In this document: piece by piece, positions 1 to 5,207 of the stretch
How the letters are laid out: each line of letters opens with the position of its first letter
Position numbering within the stretch: position 1 is the first letter of the stretch
Assembly (NCBI GenBank): GCA_038234045.1
Contig: JBBSUX010000130.1
Span: 1 to 9,541, forward strand
Direction of reading: 5' to 3'
Length of the DNA stretch: 9,541 nt
DNA from: JBBSUX01 sp038234045
GTDB taxonomy: Bacteria; Pseudomonadota; Gammaproteobacteria; Burkholderiales; Burkholderiaceae_C
Position numbers and translations under genes: made by a program
Notes under the pieces: model-generated
The model's database searches: none
What the model saw: only the letters and a program-made list of their open reading frames with translations
Told to the model about the DNA's origin: nothing

Positions 1-1
1 G

Positions 2-289
2 GACGAACCCGAACTTCGCGGCTACGGCGTGGATCACCAGGCCGTCGTGCAAGGGCTGGGCTGCAAATCGCTGCGGGTGACCGACCCTGAGCAGATCGGC
101 GCGGCTCTGGTGCAGGCCCAGAAGATGGCCAAGCAATACCGCGTACCGGTGGTGGTTGAAGTCATCCTGGAGAAGGTCACCAACGTGGCCATGGGCACAG
201 AGATCGACAACATCCACGAGTTTGGTGAGCTGGATTGCCGCCACCCCGAAGGTCGCGAAGGGCTGGAGCTTGCCGGCCTGCTGGAGTAG
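2..289 (+). CDS. gcl: Glyoxylate carboligase (tartronate-semialdehyde synthase), C-terminal fragment
   Basis: Only the last 95 codons are in the window; the gene starts upstream and ends at TAG 287-289. The enzyme is a ThDP- and FAD-dependent cytoplasmic carboligase that condenses two glyoxylates to tartronate semialdehyde and CO2. The visible part is the end of the C-terminal ThDP-binding domain. Recognisable stretches are GYGVDHQAVVQGLGCK, then YRVPVVVEVILEKVTN and AMGTEIDNI, which closely resemble the end of E. coli Gcl as I remember it. The extreme C-terminus (HPEGREGLELAGLLE) is not similar to E. coli, which is common for this tail. hyi follows after 42 bp on the same strand and glxR after that, which is the classical glyoxylate operon order and supports the call. 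The promoter and any regulator lie outside the window. An alternative would be another acetolactate-synthase-like enzyme, but the context makes that unlikely. Confidence 0.93.
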   Translation, partial: DEPELRGYGVDHQAVVQGLGCKSLRVTDPEQIGAALVQAQKMAKQYRVPVVVEVILEKVTNVAMGTEIDNIHEFGELDCRHPEGREGLELAGLLE

Positions 290-331
290 TGCTCTTTCTT
301 TTTGCAGACCACCACGACAGGAAACCTTCTC

Positions 332-1111
332 ATGCCTCGCTTTGCCGCCAACCTCACCATGCTGTTTACCGATGTTCCTTTCCTCGACCGCTTCGGTCTC
401 GCCGCCGAAGCCGGTTTCGAGGCGGTGGAATTTCTGTTCCCTTACGACTATTGCGCCACGGACATTCGTCATCGGCTCGACCAGTTCGGGTTGACGCTTG
501 TGCTGCACAACCTGCGTGCGGGCGACTGGGACGCCGGTGAGCGCGGCATTGCCTGCCTGCCCGACCGTGTCAATGAATTCCGCAGCGGCGTCGCGCAGGC
601 CATCGACTACGCGAAAACGCTGGGCGCACCAAGGCTCAATTGCCTGATCGGCAAGGCGCCGCCCGGCGTGGAGGCTGCCGCATTGCGCTCCACCGTGGCC
701 GAGAACCTCCGGTTTGCCGCGAAGGCGCTGCAGCGGGAAGGTGTAGTGCTGCTGATCGAGCCGATCAATCTCTTCGACATCCCCGGCTTCTGGCTCAACC
801 GCACCGACGAAGCGATTGCACTGCTCAATGAGGTGGGCGCGCCCAACGCTTTCGTGCAGTACGACATCTACCACGCGCAACGCACCGAAGGCGAGTTGAT
901 CGGGACCCTGCGCCGCCACCTGCCTCGCATCGGCCATGTGCAGGTGGCCGACAACCCGGGCCGCAACGAGCCGGGTACTGGCGAAATCAACTATCCGGCC
1001 GTTTTTGCCGAACTCGATCGACTGGGCTACGACGGCTGGGTCGGCTGCGAATACAAGCCTGCTGCCCATACGCTGGCCGGGCTCGACTGGCGCAGCCGCC
1101 TCACCGCGTAA
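332..1111 (+). CDS. hyi: Hydroxypyruvate isomerase
   Basis: A 259-residue cytoplasmic TIM-barrel protein of the xylose-isomerase-like (AP endonuclease 2) superfamily. It interconverts hydroxypyruvate and tartronate semialdehyde, linking carboligase to the reductase step. Its length is almost that of E. coli Hyi (258). Known catalytic glutamates of the family, E143 and E240, fall at the same numbers here, in LIEPIN (141-146) and GCEYKP (238-243). Candidate metal or substrate ligands are also in place: D178 and H181 in QYDIYHAQR, and H202/Q204 in GHVQVAD. I chose ATG 332 because AGGA (about 317-320) precedes it at a usable distance and the protein then begins MPRFAANLTMLF, typical of the family; a TTG 30 bases upstream is in frame but lacks support. 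It sits 42 bp after gcl and 120 bp before glxR, so co-transcription is likely. No frameshift or missing motif was seen. Confidence 0.95.
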   Translation: MPRFAANLTMLFTDVPFLDRFGLAAEAGFEAVEFLFPYDYCATDIRHRLDQFGLTLVLHNLRAGDWDAGERGIACLPDRVNEFRSGVAQAIDYAKTLGAPRLNCLIGKAPPGVEAAALRSTVAENLRFAAKALQREGVVLLIEPINLFDIPGFWLNRTDEAIALLNEVGAPNAFVQYDIYHAQRTEGELIGTLRRHLPRIGHVQVADNPGRNEPGTGEINYPAVFAELDRLGYDGWVGCEYKPAAHTLAGLDWRSRLTA

Positions 1112-1231
1112 GAACGACGACAGAGGGCAAGGCGTGCTGAACCGCTCGCGCCCCGACGCACATCCACCGACGAACCGCCTCAAGACCTCAACGCCTTGGC
1201 GCTTCAACCAACCCCCCCAGGAGACTTCTCA

Positions 1232-2194
1232 ATGAATGACGCCACCTCGACCGCCATCCAATCCCGCCCCTCTGCCAGCGCTGCATTCACACCGCTGAAG
1301 ATCGGCTTCATCGGCCTGGGCATCATGGGCGCGCCGATGGCCGCGCACCTTGTGACGGCCGGGCATCAAGTTTACGTACACACCCGTGGCAAGCTTGCCA
1401 GCGAGATCGCGCACAGTGCCGCAACCCAGTGCCTGAGCGCGAGGGGTGTCGCGGAGCGCGCCGACATCATCATCACAGTGGTGCCCGACACGCCCGATGT
1501 GGAAGCCGTGCTGTTCGGCAAGGACGGCGTGGCCGCGGGCCTGGGCCAAGGCGCCGGCAAAGTCGTGGTCGACATGAGCTCGATTTCGCCCATCGCCACC
1601 AAGGACTTCGCGGCACGGATCCGCGCGGTCGGCAGCGACTATCTAGATGCTCCCGTTTCCGGCGGCGAAGTGGGTGCCAAGAACGCGGCGCTCACCATCA
1701 TGGTCGGCGGTAGCGAAGATGCCTTCGCACGCGTACGGCCAGTATTCGAACTGATGGGCAAGAACATCACCCTGGTGGGCGAATGTGGCGCGGGCCAGAC
1801 CGCCAAAGTGGCCAATCAGATCATCGTCGCGCTCAACATCGAGGCGGTGGCGGAAGCGCTGCTCTTCGCATCCCGCGCCGGCGCAGACCCGGCCCGCGTG
1901 CGCCAGGCGCTGCTCGGTGGTTTCGCTGCATCGCGCGTGCTCGAAGTACATGGCGAACGCATGATCAAGCGCACGTTTGCCCCAGGCTTTCGCATCGGCC
2001 TGCACCAGAAGGACCTGAATCTGGCGCTCGATTCAGCCCGCGCGCTCGGCGTCGCACTGCCCCACACCTCCAGCGCGCAGCAGCTCTTCAACGCCTGCAC
2101 GGCGCAGGAAGGCGGCCGGGACTGGGACCATTCGGCGATGGTGAAGGCGCTGGAAGCGCTGTCGAACGGCACGGTGGGGGGCGTCGCAGATTGA
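1232..2194 (+). CDS. glxR: 2-hydroxy-3-oxopropionate (tartronate semialdehyde) reductase
   Basis: A 320-residue NAD(P)H-dependent reductase of the beta-hydroxyacid dehydrogenase family. It reduces tartronate semialdehyde to D-glycerate, the last step of the glyoxylate carboligase route. Domains in order: N-terminal Rossmann fold with GFIGLGIMG (25-33), the cofactor-proximal DMSSISP (114-120), substrate-binding DAPVSGGEVGAKNA (139-152), and the all-helical C-terminal domain beginning at GAGQTAKVANQ, where K192 is the expected catalytic lysine. PGFRIGLHQKDL (251-262) is another family hallmark. ATG 1232 follows a good Shine-Dalgarno (CAGGAGA, 1219-1225). This start leaves about 22 residues, rich in Ala, Ser and Thr, before the usual first strand, making it longer than typical members (about 292-296). 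Its position after gcl and hyi separates it from other family members such as 3-hydroxyisobutyrate dehydrogenase. The 120 bp before it contain no obvious terminator, so read-through from hyi is expected. Confidence 0.93.
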   Translation: MNDATSTAIQSRPSASAAFTPLKIGFIGLGIMGAPMAAHLVTAGHQVYVHTRGKLASEIAHSAATQCLSARGVAERADIIITVVPDTPDVEAVLFGKDGVAAGLGQGAGKVVVDMSSISPIATKDFAARIRAVGSDYLDAPVSGGEVGAKNAALTIMVGGSEDAFARVRPVFELMGKNITLVGECGAGQTAKVANQIIVALNIEAVAEALLFASRAGADPARVRQALLGGFAASRVLEVHGERMIKRTFAPGFRIGLHQKDLNLALDSARALGVALPHTSSAQQLFNACTAQEGGRDWDHSAMVKALEALSNGTVGGVAD

Positions 2195-2446
2195 GTCGGT
2201 TCGGCATCAGGCGGCGCACCCCGCCGACTGGCGATTAAGTCTTTCTCCCTGTCATCAAAAAGAGGGGATAGACCCCGCCATTGCTGTGCTCCAAGCGCAG
2301 GATTTCGCTGCACGCCTGAGGCGGAGCAAGAGGACCAACTCCGGTACCATATTGTTGGTAAAAGTCGATCTATCCCTTGCGGCACAAGCGCAATCAGCTA
2401 TCAATTATGTAGTTGATGTTGGTTCGGTAGCGTGTCAAAACGGCCC
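2195..2446. other. Intergenic stretch with no gene; several short inverted repeats
   Basis: These bases between glxR and the toxin-antitoxin promoter region contain no convincing gene. The short open frames give low-complexity products without recognisable motifs or ribosome binding sites. The visible structure is limited. GGCGG at 2212-2216 with CCGCC at 2220-2224 could form a small hairpin after glxR, but no T-run follows, so it is not a clear intrinsic terminator. GGGATAGA (2265-2272) is repeated inverted as TCTATCCC (2369-2376). ACCAAC (2334-2339) pairs with GTTGGT (2354-2359) around a GGTACC site. From about 2345 the stretch looks AT-richer than the flanking glxR gene. Confidence 0.5.
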
Positions 2447-2478
2447 TTGCACGGTGAGCCTGCAAAACGCGCTACACT
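2447..2478 (+). promoter_or_regulatory. Possible promoter of the toxin-antitoxin pair
   Basis: TACACT at 2473-2478 is a good -10 hexamer and lies 35 bp before the antitoxin ATG. The best upstream match to a -35 is TTGCAC at 2447-2452, but the spacing is 20 bp, longer than the preferred 16-18, so the -35 assignment is weak. GTAGCG (2428-2433) and CGCTAC (2470-2475) form an inverted pair bracketing the region. The call rests mainly on position and the -10 box. Confidence 0.35.
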
Positions 2479-2480
2479 GA

Positions 2481-2502
2481 TTGCGTCGCAAATGCAACGC
2501 AA
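2481..2502. promoter_or_regulatory. Compound palindrome, candidate autoregulatory operator of the toxin-antitoxin pair
   Basis: The sequence contains an exact palindrome TTGCG-T-CGCAA at 2481-2491. It is also an outer inverted repeat: TTGCGT (2481-2486) against ACGCAA (2497-2502). Two overlapping dyads thus lie between the putative -10 box and the antitoxin start. Ribbon-helix-helix antitoxins, alone or with their toxin, usually repress their own promoter by binding such dyads in tandem, so this is the natural operator candidate. Binding is inferred, not shown. Confidence 0.5.
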
Positions 2503-2513
2503 TACCCGTCACC

Positions 2514-2786
2514 ATGAAAACCGCCACATTCCCTTCGCTCCGTGTTGAACCCCTGCTGCGCGCCGATGCCGAAAGTGTGCTGCGCGAGGGGGAGACGCTC
2601 ACCAGCCTGATGGAAACGGCCATGCGCGAGACGATTGCACGGCGGCGCACCCAAGACGAATTTATGGCGCGTGGCTTGCGCTCTGCTCAAGACGCCCGGC
2701 AAACAGGTGTTTACCACGTATCCGAAGCGGTGCACGGCGAGCTTCAGCAGCGGCTGGATGCAAGACGCAGGCAGTTGCTGGGTTGA
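2514..2786 (+). CDS. Antitoxin of a type II toxin-antitoxin pair (ribbon-helix-helix, ParD/YacA-like)
   Basis: A 90-residue protein expected to neutralise the downstream toxin and repress the operon. The N-terminus (ATFPSLRVEP, residues 4-13) looks like the DNA-contacting beta strand of a ribbon-helix-helix fold. Two helices follow: LLRADAESVLREGE (14-27) and LTSLMETAMRETIARRR (29-45). The remaining charged segment (EFMARGLRSAQDARQTGVY and onward) would be the toxin-wrapping tail. I chose ATG 2514, giving MKTATFPSLRVEP, which matches the usual start of this antitoxin group as I recall it; a TTG at 2481 in frame would run through the candidate operator and is unlikely. The Shine-Dalgarno is poor. 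The stop overlaps the toxin start as TGATG, so translation is probably coupled and antitoxin is made first. The gene is short for its role only if compared with multidomain antitoxins; it looks intact. Confidence 0.85.
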   Translation: MKTATFPSLRVEPLLRADAESVLREGETLTSLMETAMRETIARRRTQDEFMARGLRSAQDARQTGVYHVSEAVHGELQQRLDARRRQLLG

Positions 2787-3103
2787 TGGGGGCTTTTAAC
2801 GTCCGCTACACCGCAGCGGCGCGTGATAATTTGCTACGCTTGTTTGACTTTTTGCTGGAGCGGGCGCAAACCATTGAAGAGTTTGATGCAGCACAGGGGG
2901 CCATCGACGCGCTCCGCAGCGCTGTGCAAGACCATCTCAGCCGCACGCCGTTCATATACCGCAAAGTCGGAAACAGCGCGTTTCTTCGCGAGTTGATCAT
3001 TCCGTTTGGCCACTCAGGTTACGTCGCGCTGTACGAGATTGAGGCGGCTGATACCGTCAATATTTTGGCCGTTCGGCACCAGCTTGAGGACGACTACCAC
3101 TAG
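2786..3103 (+). CDS. RelE/ParE-superfamily toxin
   Basis: A 105-residue small toxin, cytoplasmic when free. RelE-like members cleave mRNA on the ribosome and ParE-like members poison DNA gyrase; sequence reading alone cannot decide which applies here. Family features seen: N-terminal VRYTAAARDNLLRLFDFL (helix with Ala/Asn-Leu pattern after the first strand), SRTPFIYRKVG near residues 52-62, then the core strands FLRELIIPFGHSGYVALYE (66-84) with R68, and the end VNILAVRHQLEDDYH (91-105), whose AVRHQ..D.Y pattern is typical of ParE/RelE annotations. I prefer ATG 2786 over TTG 2783 because it forms a TGATG overlap with the antitoxin stop, a common coupling arrangement. A hairpin terminator follows about 50 bp later. 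The gene appears complete, with no frameshift, so the pair could be functional. Confidence 0.85.
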   Translation: MGAFNVRYTAAARDNLLRLFDFLLERAQTIEEFDAAQGAIDALRSAVQDHLSRTPFIYRKVGNSAFLRELIIPFGHSGYVALYEIEAADTVNILAVRHQLEDDYH

Positions 3104-3152
3104 CAGGCTGCTACAACCTTACGGTTTTCCTTGTGCCAGTGGAGGCTTGGAA

Positions 3153-3188
3153 AAAAAAGAGCACGCCGTTGTGGCGTGTGGGCTTTTT
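3153..3188 (+). terminator. Intrinsic terminator after the toxin-antitoxin pair
   Basis: GCACGCC (3161-3167) pairs with GGCGTGT (3173-3179) around the loop GTTGT, with one G-T pair at the base. An A-run with G (3154-3159) upstream can extend the stem by pairing with CTTTTT (3183-3188) across a small internal loop. The T-run 3184-3188 then ends a + strand transcript. It lies about 50 bp after the toxin stop, and the A-run could give weak activity in the other direction too. Confidence 0.65.
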
Positions 3189-3248
3189 GCTTTCTGCTGC
3201 GGGCGGACCAAGTACAAAAAGCGGCGCCGGCGGCTACACAAGCAGGAA

Positions 3249-3283
3249 ATAAAAAACCCCGCTACCGAATAAGTAGCAGGGTT
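3249..3283 (-). terminator. Intrinsic terminator of the tRNA-Thr gene
   Basis: On the minus strand an 11-bp stem, AACCCTGCTAC with GTAGCGGGGTT (one T-G pair), encloses a 7-base loop and is followed directly by a run of six T. In + coordinates the arms are 3273-3283 and 3255-3265 and the T-run is the A-run at 3251-3256. It begins 14 bp past the tRNA CCA end. Confidence 0.88.
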
Positions 3284-3296
3284 TCCTTTACAGATT

Positions 3297-3372
3297 TGGT
3301 GCCGGAGAGATGAATCGAACACCCGACCTTCTCATTACGAATGAGCTGCTCTACCGACTGAGCTACACCGGC
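3297..3372 (-). tRNA. tRNA-Thr, anticodon CGU
   Basis: A 76-nt cloverleaf on the minus strand, 5' end at 3372 and encoded CCA at 3299-3297. The D arm is GCTC with GAGC. The anticodon arm is GCTCA-TTCGTAA-TGAGA, where the loop carries CGT, so it reads ACG threonine codons. The T arm is GGGTG-TTCGATT-CATCT with the conserved TTCGA. The layout and anticodon loop match E. coli tRNA-Thr(CGU), including the G-A pair at the top of the anticodon stem. The acceptor stem GCCGGTG/CTCCGGC pairs except for T-T at positions 6:67, so it is slightly imperfect. It has its own promoter and terminator, so it is a single-gene transcript. Confidence 0.96.
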
Positions 3373-3382
3373 TAAGCCTTAA

Positions 3383-3388
3383 ATTATA
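3383..3388 (-). promoter_or_regulatory. -10 box of the tRNA-Thr promoter
   Basis: On the minus strand the sequence is a perfect TATAAT, ending 10 bp before the mature tRNA 5' end. That places the transcription start within a few bases of the tRNA, as is common for stable RNA genes. At 16-18 bp further upstream no good TTGACA match is seen (GC-rich TCCCCG-like), so the -35 is unassigned. Confidence 0.65.
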
Positions 3389-3551
3389 GCAGTGGCAATT
3401 CGCGACGGGGACCGTCCAGGCGTCAGTACCACGCATCCAAGGCGGCCGGCTTGCCGCCCAACAGCAATTGGCACGGCGGCAGAAGACGCCATGGAAAATG
3501 CAAAGTCATACGCACGCGTCAACCGCTCGTAGCCGCAGACGTTTCCTCTCC

Positions 3552-5159
3552 ATGCCAACTAACCGACGCCAAATTCTTGCGCTCGCTGCGCTTGCCCCTC
3601 TTGCGGCGCGGCCGCTGGTCTTGCGAAGGGCGTGGGCTGGTCTCCCGACTCCGTCGGCCAGCTACTTCGATTGCGGCATTGCGAGCGGGTGCCCCGATGC
3701 GGACGGTTTCGTCTTGTGGACGCGGTTGACGGGTCTGGCAGTCGGTAAGGCGAGCGAATCAGCGCTGCTAGTGCGGTGGGAGATTGCGCACGACGAATCC
3801 TTCTCGCGCATCGTGCAGCAGGGCAGTGCACCGGCTTTGGCGCAGCTCGGTCACACCGTACACCTCGAAGTGCAAGGACTTGCGCCAGCGCGCTGGTATT
3901 GGTATCGATTCATTTTTCGCGGCGTTGCGAGTGCTGTGGGTCGCACCCGCACAGCGCCGCCTCTCGACGCGATGCCGGGCGCGCTGCGCTTCGCTTTCGC
4001 TTCATGCCAGCACTGGGAGGACGGCTACTACGCAGCGTGGCGGCATGTGGTGAGCGAATCGCCCGACCTGGTGGCGTTTCTAGGTGACTACATCTACGAA
4101 AGCGCCGCATCGCGACATCCCAAGCATGCTGTGGCGAGAACGCAGCCACTTCGCCGGGCCACGACGCTGGCCGATTACCGCGATCGCTACGCACTGCATA
4201 AAAGCGATCCGGACCTGCAAGCCGCACATCGCGTCTGCCCTTGGATCGTCACCTGGGACGACCACGAAGTGCAGAACGATTACGCTGACGAGACCGTGGT
4301 GCCGGCCGTCGCGGATTTTCCTACGCAGCGTGCTGCCGCCTATCAGGCCTTCTACGAGAACATGCCGCTGCGTTCGAGTGCGCTCGTGCATGGTCTTGCC
4401 AACCTGGCGAGCCTCGGCCGCGCCGCCGATGCGGTCCGCGTGACGCAACGTCACGCCTTTGGGCGACTGGCGCGCTTCCACTTGCTGGACACCCGGCAAT
4501 TTCGCGATGTGCAGGCCTGCCGTGACGATCACAGCAGCAGTAGCGGTGTGGTGCGTCCGGCTGATTGCCCAGTGCTGAAGGCGCCCGGCCGCACGATGCT
4601 CGGCGCCGCGCAGGAGCAATGGCTGGCCGAAGGCCTGGCAGCAGATGCAAACCCAGCCGATGGGCCGCGCTGGAGCGTGATCGCCCAGCAAACGCTTTTT
4701 TCTCCACGGCATTACGGCAATCCGGAAACAGGGCCCGTCGCGACGGACACCTGGGACGGCTATCCCGCCGCGCGTCAGCGGCTGCTGACGGCAATCGCTG
4801 CCCAGCCGCCGCGCAACACGGTCTTCATCGGTGGCGATGTTCACCAGAACTTCGTCTGCAATGTGAAGGAGCGTGCTGCGGACGAACGCTCGAAGACCGT
4901 CGCGACCGAGTTCTGCGGGACATCGGTGACCTCTTTCAGTGGCGCCTCGCAGAAGCGGCTCGATCGTCTGGTCGAGCAAAACCCCCACATCCTTCTCGCC
5001 AACAGCCAGTACCGCGGCTACGGTCTGGTAACGCTCACACCTGCGCGCTGGACGACCGAGCTTCGAATCCTCGACGATCCCTTGCGCGCCGATTCAGGCG
5101 TTTCAACCTTGGCACGTTTCGTGGTGGAGGATACGCATCCGGGGGCGCACCGCGCCTGA
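3552..5159 (+). CDS. phoD: PhoD-family alkaline phosphatase/phosphodiesterase, probably Tat-exported
   Basis: A 535-residue metallophosphoesterase expected outside the cytoplasmic membrane, releasing phosphate from phosphomono- or diesters. With start ATG 3552 it opens MPTNRRQILALAALAPLAA, a twin-arginine-type leader with a hydrophobic core, ending near AWA (27-29). Then come the N-terminal fibronectin-like PhoD_N part (about 38-138, FDCGIASGCPDADGFVLWTRL) and the catalytic domain with FASCQ (148-153), FLGDYIYE (177-183), WDDHEVQNDYA (235-245) and GGDVHQNF (427-434). These match the metal and phosphate ligand motifs of Bacillus PhoD, including the conserved Cys (152). In-frame ATG 3498 and TTG 3468 would add residues containing a second arginine motif (SRRRFL), so the start is uncertain; none has a strong Shine-Dalgarno. 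No convincing Pho box was seen upstream. dnaG starts 48 bp after the stop, so read-through is possible. The exact substrate is unknown. Confidence 0.9.
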   Translation: MPTNRRQILALAALAPLAARPLVLRRAWAGLPTPSASYFDCGIASGCPDADGFVLWTRLTGLAVGKASESALLVRWEIAHDESFSRIVQQGSAPALAQLGHTVHLEVQGLAPARWYWYRFIFRGVASAVGRTRTAPPLDAMPGALRFAFASCQHWEDGYYAAWRHVVSESPDLVAFLGDYIYESAASRHPKHAVARTQPLRRATTLADYRDRYALHKSDPDLQAAHRVCPWIVTWDDHEVQNDYADETVVPAVADFPTQRAAAYQAFYENMPLRSSALVHGLANLASLGRAADAVRVTQRHAFGRLARFHLLDTRQFRDVQACRDDHSSSSGVVRPADCPVLKAPGRTMLGAAQEQWLAEGLAADANPADGPRWSVIAQQTLFSPRHYGNPETGPVATDTWDGYPAARQRLLTAIAAQPPRNTVFIGGDVHQNFVCNVKERAADERSKTVATEFCGTSVTSFSGASQKRLDRLVEQNPHILLANSQYRGYGLVTLTPARWTTELRILDDPLRADSGVSTLARFVVEDTHPGAHRA

Positions 5160-5207
5160 AGGCGTCATCGAACTTTGCCGCCGCCATGCGGGCCGGATAA
5201 TCCCGCA

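Noticed and set aside
2339..2349. CTCCGGTACCA resembles the 3' end of the tRNA-Thr (CTCCGGCACCA), 10 of 11 bases, as a possible attachment-site remnant.
   Set aside because: It is in inverted orientation relative to the tRNA gene, very short, and no integrase gene is present; integration would leave a direct repeat.
2286..2480. Open frame of 64 codons between glxR and the antitoxin.
   Set aside because: No ATG start, no Shine-Dalgarno, no recognisable motif, and it runs through the candidate promoter.
3505..3521. Two GTCA motifs upstream of the PhoD ATG as a Pho box.
   Set aside because: The spacing is 13 bp instead of 11, the flanks do not match, and the site may be coding if the earlier ATG is used.
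4080..4988. 302-codon open frame on the minus strand opposite phoD.
   Set aside because: It mirrors a clearly conserved phosphatase gene, lacks recognisable domains, and is explained by high GC at third positions.
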